The notes: generated by a model not told the origin, from the letters alone. Numbered from the stretch's first letter, positions 26,187-35,879 are shown. The stretch: DNA of 38,106 nucleotides from Aporhodopirellula aestuarii (GCF_023701485.1 NZ_JAMQBK010000052.1:1-38106); one strand, 5' to 3'. Numbers and translations are program-made.

Positions 26187-27151
26187 GGTTGGTCTTTCAC
26201 TTCGTTTTCTATCGGCGTGACAAGTCGGATTCGGTCAGCATTCGCCCCATCGATGACGGACGACACATTGTTGTCTCCATCCTGCTGCTCAGCGACGGCG
26301 GTGGCTTCAGTTCCTGATCCATCGCCGTTGTCGTCCAGTTGCGGATGCTCCGTCGGTACCAGACTATCTTCCTCAAACAATTCATTGACGATGCCAACCG
26401 TATCACGAAAAATCTTCAACACCGAAGATAAGTTAGGCGTACCGCCAGAGTCGTGCGTTGGTTGCTCAAGTTGTCCACGCATGACCTTTGTCAGCGCCTG
26501 TGGAAACCGTGTTTCATTGATTTCTCCATCATCCGATGCAGTGATCACTACTCGGCCAGGCCGCGAGAACGGCTTCACGAAGCTGCCTGACGCCGAGTGG
26601 GTCAGCCAGAAGACCTGCTCTTCCGCCCTGAGTGAAGCAAACAATCCCGCCCACTGCACAGCGTTAAGATCGGGACCGGGAATATGAAACCAACCGTGCC
26701 GATCATCTTGGCTGCCGTGCCCGATCGTGAAGACCCAAACGGAATCCGTGGAGCGAACCTTCTCGTTCAAATCGGCGAGCGTGTCCTTCACATTCTGGAT
26801 TGTTGCGAGGCGAATGTCGTCGCGCTCAGCGTCACCTCCCAGTCGCACAATGTCCTTCTGCCCCACGCCAACCACCTGAATTAGCCACTGACTCCAAACG
26901 TCGACCATTTCCCGATACCGCTCTCGATGTTCTTCGTCGCCTGGTAATCCGACAACCAGGATCGCGTACCGTCGCGAGGGCAATGCAGCGTTCTGCTCAG
27001 ACTGGACTTGCGTGTCAACCTGTGTCTCTGCGTCAACTGACTGCGCGCAAGCGTGGCTTGACAACGCAATGACGTAAAGAATCGCAATCAAGCGAATCGA
27101 ACTGCGAACGAAAGCGTCGGATATCATGTTTAAAACGAGTCGCTGCGTCAT
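26183..27151 (-). CDS. secreted caspase/C13-peptidase-like protein without the catalytic Cys
   Basis: This encodes 322 residues. A signal sequence or N-terminal anchor lies at about 20-37 (LIAILYVIALSSHACAQ). A caspase-haemoglobinase-like domain follows: a strand YAILVVGLPG (62-71), then VWVFTIGHGSQDD with the expected His145, then FWLTHSASGSF, where clan CD peptidases have D-x-C-x-S-G. By alignment on S-G-S the Cys position is Ser186, so the protein is probably an inactive pseudo-protease used for binding. The C-terminal 100 residues are acidic and low in complexity. The gene shares ATGA overlaps with both neighbours (upstream pseudokinase, downstream MoxR). The domain assignment is from motifs only and is moderately sure. 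Confidence 0.65.
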   Translation of the reverse strand: MTQRLVLNMISDAFVRSSIRLIAILYVIALSSHACAQSVDAETQVDTQVQSEQNAALPSRRYAILVVGLPGDEEHRERYREMVDVWSQWLIQVVGVGQKDIVRLGGDAERDDIRLATIQNVKDTLADLNEKVRSTDSVWVFTIGHGSQDDRHGWFHIPGPDLNAVQWAGLFASLRAEEQVFWLTHSASGSFVKPFSRPGRVVITASDDGEINETRFPQALTKVMRGQLEQPTHDSGGTPNLSSVLKIFRDTVGIVNELFEEDSLVPTEHPQLDDNGDGSGTEATAVAEQQDGDNNVSSVIDGANADRIRLVTPIENEVKDQP

Positions 27152-29643
27152 TTGATCTCCAATTCGGGGCGTTCCTGTTTCAGCTTGTCGATCGCAGCGC
27201 TGGTCACCTTGGAGTTTCTTAGCGTCAGCGTTTGCAGCATCGGCAATTCGGGAAGATTAGCGATGGCCAAGTCGTCAATCTGTGTCTCGTGCAGTTGTAA
27301 ATCCGTCAGTGATCTTAGTGATTCCAGATGCACAAGGCAGTCGCCCGTGACCCTGGTGCCGGGCAAGCAAAGATGTTGCAAATCGGGCAGCCAACGTGCA
27401 ATTTCCTGGACCGCTTCATCCGTGATCGGGCATCCGGCAAGACACAGGCTGGTCAGCTGGGGGAACTGTCCCAGTGTAGCGGAATCTTCATCGGCAAAGG
27501 CAACACCATTGAGCCGCAGTGTGCGGAGTGCGGGCAGGTCTCGCAGCTTAGTCAACGCCGTTCCCTTAATGCCAAAACGCGGCAACGCCAGTATCGCCAG
27601 CGAACGCATTCCTGTCAGAACCGTAAGCCCTTCGGTTGTGATTTGACTATCTGTCAGGTCAAGCTTGCGAATGCCCTTGACCGCAGCCAATCGTTCCAAT
27701 TCCTCATCACCAATCATCAGTCGTATGGCGGCCGGGCATTTTTCCACACCAACCAACCAGGGGTCATCAGTCAACTCTCTTAGTTGATGCACCGTTCGAG
27801 TCCCCGAGTCAGTAATGATTTCGACATGGCCGCCCCGCCACACGATACGCTCAGCAAGGACAGCTTCCGGATTCGAACCTCCGTTATGAAATGGCTGTTG
27901 AACGGGATCAGACGTCGAGTCCAAGATTCGGAAATCAGAAACGCGAAAAGCACCCTTGTAAGTGTGAAAAAAGAACACGTCCGGATAAAACCCGTCAGAC
28001 ATCCGTAACGATGGTTGGCTCGACGAAGCGGCGTTGGATCGCGTCCAAGATCCAATCGCTTCCGAGTGGGTCACCTCAGAAAACGCAGCATTCTTATCTG
28101 CAGTGAGACAGCGAACCATCTCGACATGTTCGGGCGAGACTTCCAGGCGTATTCGTTCTGGAAGACCTTGAATCAACACCTGATTCAGATACGGACTGAT
28201 GATCCCTGGGTTTCTGTTACCCTCGGCGAAATAGATTCCACTCTGCCAAACGTCGTCTTGCCGATGATCCAGAAGCGAGATCATGCGTCCGTTGCCAGCA
28301 GAGAACCCAAGCCCGAAGGAACCGTCGCCTTCGAGCCGCTCGACAACGAAGTGAAGTGTGTAGCGTTCCGGCATGATGACAGGAAGCTGAACGATGCCAC
28401 GTCGATGCAGGTTGCGAAAATCGGTACTACCGCCGGTGGCAAGCACCTCGACGTCAAAGGCATCTCGACCAGGCTCAATGGTCTCCATCAAACGATCCGC
28501 CAACTCGACCGAATCATCGATGACATGTGCGGAGAACGTGTCAGGCGACGGATCCCATTCATTGGTAACGATCTTTGGCTCGGTGCCTACCGTTTCAGGC
28601 AGCGTATGTTGGAGAGCGACGCGAGCAGACGAGCGAGAATTCAGCGACTTAAACGGTGATAATCCAGATTTGCTCCAGCTCATTCCGGCTATCACGACAA
28701 AGGTGATGACCATTAGGATACCGGTCAATATCTGCCAACGATCGTTGACGTGCCGGAAAACTGGAGGAATCGTTCCGTCAGTTGATGAGACAGGTCCGTT
28801 TAGATGCCCCGGTGTTTCATGCAGCAGTTCGTCATTTGATCCGGCCTCAAACAAGAGATCGAGTCGGCTTAGCAGTTTCCGCAAGTCGCAACCGACCGTC
28901 AGTGGCATGAGTACTTCAAGCAACTCGTTCGGAGTCGGAATCGACCGTGGATCTTCGTCCGAACGAATTTGAAGGATGATCTTGGCCAAACTGCTCGGCA
29001 GTTCATTGTGAATTTGCGTAGCGGGACAATCAATCAGATCGCACAATGACTGCGTCAGGCCAACGAGATCCTGGGTAAAATCGGATGGCGATTGTGTCTG
29101 GCTTGCTTCACTGAGTCCGACGATCTTCAGCAACCCGCTAGGCGTCAAGACTAAATTCGTGAGCTGGATGTGGCCATGCTTGAGACCGCTGTCTTGGAGT
29201 TGCTGTAGACCGATCGCCGCCTGTCCAATCAGCTGGCAGGCATCGGGGAGTCTTAACGGCCCGATCTTTTCGACGACCTTTCGCAAATTTAGCCCCGATA
29301 CCAACTCCATGACCAAATAGAGAGTGCCCTCATGATCGCCGGCGGTTTCGGTGCGAGCGAGATTGGGGTGAGCAAGATCACATAGACGGCGAAAATCGGA
29401 GACAAATTGTTCGCGACGGACAACATCGCCGTCATCCCGAGGTCGCAACACCTTGAGGGCAACCTGTTTCTGCAAACGTTGATGAACGGCTCGATAGAGT
29501 TGTCCGTCGGGTGTGTCGCTCATTAATTCCAAGAGCAAAAATCGACCGAAACCCGCTTGTTCGTGACTCACGAGTTTGCTGCTCCCCGACTGGTCGTTCG
29601 AGGACGGCGGGTCAATCGGTCGAATTCTTGGGAGCTGCATCAT
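27148..29643 (-). CDS. membrane pseudokinase with lectin-like and leucine-rich repeat regions
   Basis: This is about 831 residues from ATG 29643, chosen because it overlaps the upstream TGA as ATGA; a TTG five codons upstream is the alternative. The kinase-like domain (about 32-255) keeps VALK (Lys64) and the YLVMELVSG hinge. It has no glycine loop. The HRD motif reads HGH (156-158), and the DFG position reads VGL (175-177). Catalytic Asp and metal-binding Asp are therefore both missing, so phosphotransfer is very unlikely. A transmembrane helix lies at about 303-323. A beta-rich lectin-like domain follows (about 370-580), then the AERIVWRGG motif (about 597-605), then about six leucine-rich repeats (about 640-825). 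It is probably a sensor or scaffold partner of the active kinase immediately upstream, with the C-terminal part outside the cytoplasm. Confidence 0.85.
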   Translation of the reverse strand: MMQLPRIRPIDPPSSNDQSGSSKLVSHEQAGFGRFLLLELMSDTPDGQLYRAVHQRLQKQVALKVLRPRDDGDVVRREQFVSDFRRLCDLAHPNLARTETAGDHEGTLYLVMELVSGLNLRKVVEKIGPLRLPDACQLIGQAAIGLQQLQDSGLKHGHIQLTNLVLTPSGLLKIVGLSEASQTQSPSDFTQDLVGLTQSLCDLIDCPATQIHNELPSSLAKIILQIRSDEDPRSIPTPNELLEVLMPLTVGCDLRKLLSRLDLLFEAGSNDELLHETPGHLNGPVSSTDGTIPPVFRHVNDRWQILTGILMVITFVVIAGMSWSKSGLSPFKSLNSRSSARVALQHTLPETVGTEPKIVTNEWDPSPDTFSAHVIDDSVELADRLMETIEPGRDAFDVEVLATGGSTDFRNLHRRGIVQLPVIMPERYTLHFVVERLEGDGSFGLGFSAGNGRMISLLDHRQDDVWQSGIYFAEGNRNPGIISPYLNQVLIQGLPERIRLEVSPEHVEMVRCLTADKNAAFSEVTHSEAIGSWTRSNAASSSQPSLRMSDGFYPDVFFFHTYKGAFRVSDFRILDSTSDPVQQPFHNGGSNPEAVLAERIVWRGGHVEIITDSGTRTVHQLRELTDDPWLVGVEKCPAAIRLMIGDEELERLAAVKGIRKLDLTDSQITTEGLTVLTGMRSLAILALPRFGIKGTALTKLRDLPALRTLRLNGVAFADEDSATLGQFPQLTSLCLAGCPITDEAVQEIARWLPDLQHLCLPGTRVTGDCLVHLESLRSLTDLQLHETQIDDLAIANLPELPMLQTLTLRNSKVTSAAIDKLKQERPELEIK

Positions 29644-32600
29644 GGCTCCGCGGACCAATCGGAAGTGATCTTCACTTGGGGCATGATCGCGCGTAGACGC
29701 TGAATCCCTTCAAGCGTGAAATTGGTGTTCTCTAAATGAAGTTTCTCAAGCCCAGAGAGTGCGCGGAGGGTCTCGATCGAATCATCGCTGACCGATGTCT
29801 TTCGTAGGATGAGATCCCGAAGCTGCGTGGCACCGGCAAGATGTTTTAGCGACGAATCATCGGCGGCGGAGGCGTCAAGATGCAACACCCGGAGCGTCGG
29901 AATTCTTTTGATGGATTCGAGTCCCGGACCCTTCCATTGCTGGTTATAACCTAAATGCAAACTTGTCAGGTTCTCCAGTCTCGGGAACAATGCGATCGCA
30001 TCATCATCGATTGGCGAGCCCGCGAAGTCGAGTACACGCAGAGCTTGGAAAGGTAGAACGTATCGCTCCAACACATCAGCATCCACCGCATGATGACCGA
30101 GATTCAGTCCGGTGATGGGTCGATCATGCAACCGCTCCAGACCGGGACCGTACAGGCCGCAATGTTTGGAGACGAGATGCTTCAGGCTGGGCATGCGTGC
30201 CAAAGACTTGGTAACATCGCCGGTAATTTGCGGCATCTTCCAAAACTCGATGCGATCCAAATGCGGTAAATCCACCAATCCGCTGATGCCATTCTCAGTC
30301 ATCTTAGTGGAGTCGAGCGATAAAAACTGGAGTTGTCTGTTTGCGGCAAGCAAATCAATCGATTCGTCTGTGATATTGGGGCCATACAAGTAGAGCTGCG
30401 TTGGTAATTCCGTTTGCAACAATTCCTTCAGCTTGGAATCATCCATCTCACGTCCGCGCAAATCCAGTGTAAGCGAGGGTATATTTGCAAGTCGTTTCTG
30501 TTCGTTGAATGGACTTGCCTCGATTGATCCAGAAACCGGGGTCACGGTCATCTCTTCGATCGCCATCATCCCGTTGTATTGCCGAATCCAAGGTTGCGAT
30601 TGGCGTGGTCCTTCCCACCACCAAACATTGGCTGGTCCCAACCGCGTTGGTTCGCCTTGCCACTGCAGCACCTGCGTTCCATTTCGCAGCACCCGTATAT
30701 CAACCAGTCCATTCTCGGATCGAACACGAATTTGAATTTGCACTGGTTCATTGGAATCAATTGGAAACGTATTTTCCTCGACCTGGTCCGGGCTGTCTTG
30801 GCCCACTGATCCGTCAATACCGTACAAGATCGTGAATTGGCCGAGCTTGGGAAATTGGTCGAATCCGACCGCAAACTTGTGGTTACCAGGAAGCGTGAAT
30901 CCAATCAGCGGCGCATTTCCCTCCGTGATGCGTGTTGCCGTCATTGTGAAGTCGAAATCTGCTGGCAATTCAATTGGTAGCGAAAGTCGCGTACGCTCGG
31001 CAGTCATCAAGCGGCCCTCTTGCTTTCGCCACGGCTGGCCCAAATCCCACTCAATTACTGAATCACGATCGACATCGACAAGTGAAATCAAATCCACCGA
31101 CTCGTAACCTGACACGACTTTCGTTTCTGGCAAGTTCTTGCGAATAATCTCGACCTCGCTGCGTGAAATCCTTGTGCCGATCAGATTGAGTCGAGATAGA
31201 GCAGGGAAACGTTTAGGAGTCACATCATTCAGCTGATGGATTGATGCTCCTGCGACGCTAAGCGTCCTGAGTCCTGATAAGCTATCCAGTTGCGACAATC
31301 CATTCGACGAGATCCGTGTTCCGCCAAGATCAAGACTGACCAGTCCGTGCAATCCGTTCAACGCGGCCACCGACAGATCGGAAATCGATGTGCCTTGCAA
31401 GTACAATTTCTCTAGCGTCGGTAGCTGGTTGGCAAATGAATCAGGGATTTCAATCACTGACGTTCCTGCCAGAGACAAGCCACGCAAATTGGGTGACCTA
31501 CCGAGTTGTTCAATGCCGCTAGATGTGACGCCAGTACCGGATAGGTCGAGCGATTGCAAGTTTGGCAAATCCGAAAAGTAAGTAAGATCACTGTCGTTTA
31601 ACCATTGGCTCTCTTCCAGGTCGATTGCGACGATCTCAGGCTCTTCCGGAATCTTGACCAAGCGATCCACGCGAATCGTCGGGAGTGGTTCGGGCGTTTC
31701 CTCCGTCGAAATCTCGTCGCTTGGAGTGCCGAGCTTCCACAACCGCAGTGCGTAGTCACCCGTTCGCGTGAAGCCTTTCTCGCTCTTCACGGCGCCTCCG
31801 CCGGCCAAGATTCGTTCTCCGTCTGAAAGCAATGCGACCGACCATCCGTGTCCTGGAATCAACGGCGTGGTGCCCACCACTTGACCAGTCTCAATCTCAA
31901 TGAGTCCAGTCAGGCCATCAAAGCCAGTGACAATCAAGTGCTGGTCATCGAGAGCGAACTGGATCTCTTCCATACCGCCGACCGGTGAACGGATATCCTT
32001 TACAACGCGGCCACTCTCAAAATCCCACACTCGGATTGCGCGATCTTTATAAGCTGCGGCTACTCGGGTTCCGTCCGCAGAGAAACTCAAAGCGTAGGTT
32101 TCTTTAGCATACCGACCTACTCGATCGATACTGGGCCCGTCCAACTGACGAAGAATCTCACCGCTCTTCATATCGATCACCAAAACCGCGGTGTCGTCAA
32201 TTCCGATCGCCAAAGAGTCACTGTCCGGACTGATGGCAAAACACAAAGCGGATCTGCCAAGGTCCCAACGATGAATGACGTCGCCAGTTTGAGTATCCAA
32301 GGCATACCCAATGCCCGGTCGTCCCGTGATGGCAACGATTGAAGTCCCGTCAGGCGTGAACGTCACTTGTTCGATTCTGGGAGCATCGCCGACCACCATT
32401 TCACGAAGCAGTTCACCCGTTTGCACATCCCACAACGATATTTCCGGAGATGCTCCGCCGGCGATCATTTGCCGACCATCACTCGAGAAAGCGACAGACA
32501 TCACATTGAAACCAAGCGACAATGCTTGCTTCTGCTCGCCTGTTTCAACATCCCAGATACGAATGGTTTGATCGCCACTGGGCCATCCACTGCCGCTCGC

Positions 32601-35063
32601 CGCGGTCTGGCCGTCAGGTGAAACAGCGACGGACTTGACCGGACCGGTGTGTCCTTTGAACTGGCGAATCAGCTCGAAGCCGCCGACGACTTCCGTTACC
32701 GATGGATTTGCCTGGGGATTTTGATCGAGGATCGTCACCGAACCTCCCTTCCAAAGGACCCGCTCGGCAATCGCCCGTTGGCGGTCCGTTCTCGGATCGG
32801 TAAACGAGAAGATCCTGCCATCGCCACTCAACGGGATCACGCGAAACTCGGAAACTTTGATCGAAGCGGTCCAGTTCGCCAGAAAAAGAAAGCCCGGCTG
32901 CGGCGGCGGAAACGCTCCGACACCTGTTGCTTCGTCAATACTGCCTCGCCAGGATGTGATCGGCGTCCCATCAACGGTCATCTGGATCGACAAACGCTGG
33001 CCGTCTCGACGGACTTCGGCGACGATTGGAACAGGGCGGTTCATCGGTAAAAGCTGGCCGCGATGTGTCCTTTCCAGCCGTTGCGGCAATCTGACGTTGT
33101 TCAGTTGAATCAAACCGCTCAGGTGACCATTTGCGGGAAAGGCATCAATGGCCAAAATAACTGGGCGATTGTCCACGGAAAGCCCGAGCGCCAAACTCTC
33201 CTCATTCTGCAACCGAGTGGCGATCAATTCGACACGATATTCATCAGGTGGCTGATACGGAATCATCAGCATGGAAGGATTTTCGGGATTGGACACCAGC
33301 GTTCCATCGACAACTTGCCAATCGTTGCCGCGAATGTCGCGACTCGGTTTGATCAGCGAGATGAGATCCACCCAATCGTATTTCTGAGGTTCTGTGTCCT
33401 GGTTCGATGCGATCTCCGCTTCCTTTTTCGGCTCCCTGCGTGGTGTCTCCGGCAACTCAATCGAAGAACGACTGACCGAAAGCACGAGTTGCTGATCTCG
33501 TCCCAGATCGATCGTGGACTGAGAAAACTTAAGCCGTGATTCTGGATCGGAGTGGACAGAGTATCGGCGAGCGGGAATTTCACTGCGTCCGACGCGAAGC
33601 GGCAACTGCATCCCGTCGGCTTCCAGTCGGGCGGAACCAGCGGCAAGCAGTTCGGCAACTTCATCTGACTCGGCTTCGACGATGATCGTGCCCTCAGCCG
33701 ATCGCCAAGCGGACACAATCATCAACACAACCGCCAATAGCAATAAAGCTGCGGCGGCCACAAATATCCCAAGACCCCGGTGCGTTGAATCAGGTGGGCT
33801 TGCGGCGGAAGCTTGCCCCTGAACGAGATCGTCGCGCTGAGTCGAAAAATCATCTCGCGTCGCGGTCAACGCCGAATCCAGATCCGATTGGGTTGCCGCC
33901 GCAAGTTCAGGAAGGTTGGCACCGGACGCAAAGGGGCGAAGTGCGTCGGCAATCTCAGCGGCCGACTGCGGTCGATCTTCGGCACGCTTGGCGAGCATCC
34001 GATCGATCAAGTCACTGACTTCTTCCGGCACCTCAGGCCGCGTTTGCCGGACGGCGATCGCTGGCGTTTGCAGACTCTCGACCAGTTGTTGCAGCGTCGT
34101 GACAGATCCGCTGGCGGCCAATGGCGACTTACCAACCAGCAACTTATAGAAGGTACACCCCAACGAGTAAATATCCGCGCGATGATCCACGTGACTGCTA
34201 TCAGTGACTTGCTCGGGCGGCATGTACTCGGGAGTCCCCATGATTTGATGCGTTCGCGTCAGATCGCCCGTCGAACCACCAAGAATGTCGTCAGCATCAT
34301 TGTCTGGCTCTTCGATCGGCAATTCTTCGACACGTGCCAAGCCTAGATCCATGACTTTGACTGTTCCATCGCGAGCGAGAATCAAATTAGATGGTTTGAT
34401 GTCACGATGAATCCGCCCATTGCGATGGACATAGCTGAGCGCCATTGCGGCTTGACGAATCACTTCGGCAGCGTCGGCGACCGACAATCGTCCATTGACA
34501 CTGGCGATGCGACCCAGATCGAATCCGTCGACGTATTCCATCACCAAGTAGTGCTGGCCCGCTTCTTCGCCCGCGTCCAATGCGCGGACGATGTTGGGAT
34601 GATCCAAACGTCCGAGCGCGACCATCTCTCGCTCAAAGCGTTCAATCGTCAACCGATCTGTCCTTCGATGAGGCTGTAAAATTTTGACCGCCGTCGCTGT
34701 TCCCAACTCGACGTGTCGGGCGCGGTAAACCATCCCCAGACCGCCCTGGCCAAGCGGATCAAGCAATTCGTAGTCGCCTAACTGTCGATTCTGCGGTTCG
34801 TTATCGACCCGTGACTTCCTAGCGGCAATCGTCCGCAGGACTCGATCACACTTGGATTCGTCGGCGAACGCGATGTCGCTGCGCTTGTCCAAAATGGCAT
34901 CGATCGACACCTCGGCATCGTCCCATTGTTCTAATTGGCTTTGGCACGAAAGGCATGACTCGATATGCGACGCCAACTGATCCGTTTGGACGACACTCAA
35001 GTGTCCTGTTAGAAAACTCCTCAAATCGTCTTTCGACGGACATGTTCCCGAGTTCAAATTCAT
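29640..35063 (-). CDS. giant Ser/Thr kinase with anti-sigma-type zinc motif, WD40 and leucine-rich repeats
   Basis: This encodes 1807 residues. The N-terminus has H-x3-C-x2-C (His33, Cys37, Cys40) in a small helical domain like zinc-binding anti-sigma factors. The kinase domain (about 97-375) has GQGGLG, VKIL (Lys127), HRDIKPSN (Asp221), DLG in place of DFG (Asp239 kept) and GTPEYMPPEQ, so it should be active. A transmembrane helix lies at about 431-451. Beyond it are a PEGA-like stretch, a lectin-like domain (about 563-745), AERVLWKGG (766-774), WD40 repeats (about 800-1120), LRRs (about 1150-1320), a second lectin-like domain (about 1335-1515) and more LRRs (about 1540-1800). Its ATG overlaps the sigma factor stop by four bases. 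I infer a membrane sensor that binds and/or phosphorylates the co-encoded sigma factor. Confidence 0.9.
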   Translation of the reverse strand: MNLNSGTCPSKDDLRSFLTGHLSVVQTDQLASHIESCLSCQSQLEQWDDAEVSIDAILDKRSDIAFADESKCDRVLRTIAARKSRVDNEPQNRQLGDYELLDPLGQGGLGMVYRARHVELGTATAVKILQPHRRTDRLTIERFEREMVALGRLDHPNIVRALDAGEEAGQHYLVMEYVDGFDLGRIASVNGRLSVADAAEVIRQAAMALSYVHRNGRIHRDIKPSNLILARDGTVKVMDLGLARVEELPIEEPDNDADDILGGSTGDLTRTHQIMGTPEYMPPEQVTDSSHVDHRADIYSLGCTFYKLLVGKSPLAASGSVTTLQQLVESLQTPAIAVRQTRPEVPEEVSDLIDRMLAKRAEDRPQSAAEIADALRPFASGANLPELAAATQSDLDSALTATRDDFSTQRDDLVQGQASAASPPDSTHRGLGIFVAAAALLLLAVVLMIVSAWRSAEGTIIVEAESDEVAELLAAGSARLEADGMQLPLRVGRSEIPARRYSVHSDPESRLKFSQSTIDLGRDQQLVLSVSRSSIELPETPRREPKKEAEIASNQDTEPQKYDWVDLISLIKPSRDIRGNDWQVVDGTLVSNPENPSMLMIPYQPPDEYRVELIATRLQNEESLALGLSVDNRPVILAIDAFPANGHLSGLIQLNNVRLPQRLERTHRGQLLPMNRPVPIVAEVRRDGQRLSIQMTVDGTPITSWRGSIDEATGVGAFPPPQPGFLFLANWTASIKVSEFRVIPLSGDGRIFSFTDPRTDRQRAIAERVLWKGGSVTILDQNPQANPSVTEVVGGFELIRQFKGHTGPVKSVAVSPDGQTAASGSGWPSGDQTIRIWDVETGEQKQALSLGFNVMSVAFSSDGRQMIAGGASPEISLWDVQTGELLREMVVGDAPRIEQVTFTPDGTSIVAITGRPGIGYALDTQTGDVIHRWDLGRSALCFAISPDSDSLAIGIDDTAVLVIDMKSGEILRQLDGPSIDRVGRYAKETYALSFSADGTRVAAAYKDRAIRVWDFESGRVVKDIRSPVGGMEEIQFALDDQHLIVTGFDGLTGLIEIETGQVVGTTPLIPGHGWSVALLSDGERILAGGGAVKSEKGFTRTGDYALRLWKLGTPSDEISTEETPEPLPTIRVDRLVKIPEEPEIVAIDLEESQWLNDSDLTYFSDLPNLQSLDLSGTGVTSSGIEQLGRSPNLRGLSLAGTSVIEIPDSFANQLPTLEKLYLQGTSISDLSVAALNGLHGLVSLDLGGTRISSNGLSQLDSLSGLRTLSVAGASIHQLNDVTPKRFPALSRLNLIGTRISRSEVEIIRKNLPETKVVSGYESVDLISLVDVDRDSVIEWDLGQPWRKQEGRLMTAERTRLSLPIELPADFDFTMTATRITEGNAPLIGFTLPGNHKFAVGFDQFPKLGQFTILYGIDGSVGQDSPDQVEENTFPIDSNEPVQIQIRVRSENGLVDIRVLRNGTQVLQWQGEPTRLGPANVWWWEGPRQSQPWIRQYNGMMAIEEMTVTPVSGSIEASPFNEQKRLANIPSLTLDLRGREMDDSKLKELLQTELPTQLYLYGPNITDESIDLLAANRQLQFLSLDSTKMTENGISGLVDLPHLDRIEFWKMPQITGDVTKSLARMPSLKHLVSKHCGLYGPGLERLHDRPITGLNLGHHAVDADVLERYVLPFQALRVLDFAGSPIDDDAIALFPRLENLTSLHLGYNQQWKGPGLESIKRIPTLRVLHLDASAADDSSLKHLAGATQLRDLILRKTSVSDDSIETLRALSGLEKLHLENTNFTLEGIQRLRAIMPQVKITSDWSAEP

Positions 35064-35716
35064 TCGCCTGACTCCGACAGAGGATCATTCAGCAAGCCCG
35101 CCATTTCGCTTCGCAAACGAGCGCGGACGCGAGACTTGGCAATGCGTACCGCGTTGACAGACAACTGCAAATCAGCAGCAACGTCCGCTGTCGCACGGGA
35201 CTGAACGACCGTTTGCCAGAACGCTTGCCAAGTGTTCGGCTCAAAATCCTCGCGAACCAATTCCGTCGCTTGCTTCAATAGATGGCTCAATTCTTCCGCC
35301 CGTTCATCGTCGGATTCATCACACAACTCGTCGGTGACTTCGGTCGGCAAATCCACCATATACAACTGGGCTGATGTTCCTCCCTTCGCTTTTGGACGAT
35401 CTCGCTGCCATCGATGGAAATCTCGGGCACGGTTGTTGGTGATCGTCTTGAGCCAGCGGCGAAAACTATCTCCAGGACGCCGACGCTCAAACTGAGCCAA
35501 CTTTTGGGAGAGCGTTGTGAATACGTCTTGCGATATATCACCCGCGTCTTCAGGCGACAAACCGGCACGACGGCACCAGCTGTAGACGAGCGGCCCATAC
35601 ATATGAACAAATTTCTCCCAACTTGCATCTTCACCAGCACAAACTCGCTCAAGCAATGTCAGCGAAGTGTCCGACGTTTGAAATGATCTACTGGAAGGAA
35701 CGTTAGAGCGTTTCAC
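35060..35716 (-). CDS. ECF-type RNA polymerase sigma factor
   Basis: This encodes 218 residues with the two ECF domains. Sigma-2 (about 35-110) includes DAGDISQDVFTTLSQKL and FRRWLKTITNNRARDFHRW. Sigma-4 (about 155-210) has a helix-turn-helix (ATADVAADLQLSVNAVRIAKSRVRARL). Planctomycetes have ECF groups genetically paired with Ser/Thr kinases, and this gene fits: its stop overlaps the kinase start as ATGA. It probably directs polymerase to the promoter of this operon and other targets. Between its start and the insertion sequence are about 150 bases, which should contain the operon promoter; no promoter motif is assigned. Confidence 0.93.
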   Translation of the reverse strand: MKRSNVPSSRSFQTSDTSLTLLERVCAGEDASWEKFVHMYGPLVYSWCRRAGLSPEDAGDISQDVFTTLSQKLAQFERRRPGDSFRRWLKTITNNRARDFHRWQRDRPKAKGGTSAQLYMVDLPTEVTDELCDESDDERAEELSHLLKQATELVREDFEPNTWQAFWQTVVQSRATADVAADLQLSVNAVRIAKSRVRARLRSEMAGLLNDPLSESGE

Positions 35717-35866
35717 GAGATTCTTGATTTTATTGTCGAGTGACCAAGTCCGGGCAAAGATCCTTCACTCTAGTGCCTGCTACAAAGCGTTGGATGCGAT
35801 ATTGCGTTGAAAACCGAACAGATTCTCAAGGAGAAGCCTGGTGACGTGCTCAAACGCCCAAATTAT

Positions 35867-35879
35867 GGCTCATCCGACT
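35867..35879 (+). repeat. left terminal inverted repeat of the IS
   Basis: The sequence GGCTCATCCGACT is the exact reverse complement of 37189-37201. Confidence 0.85.
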
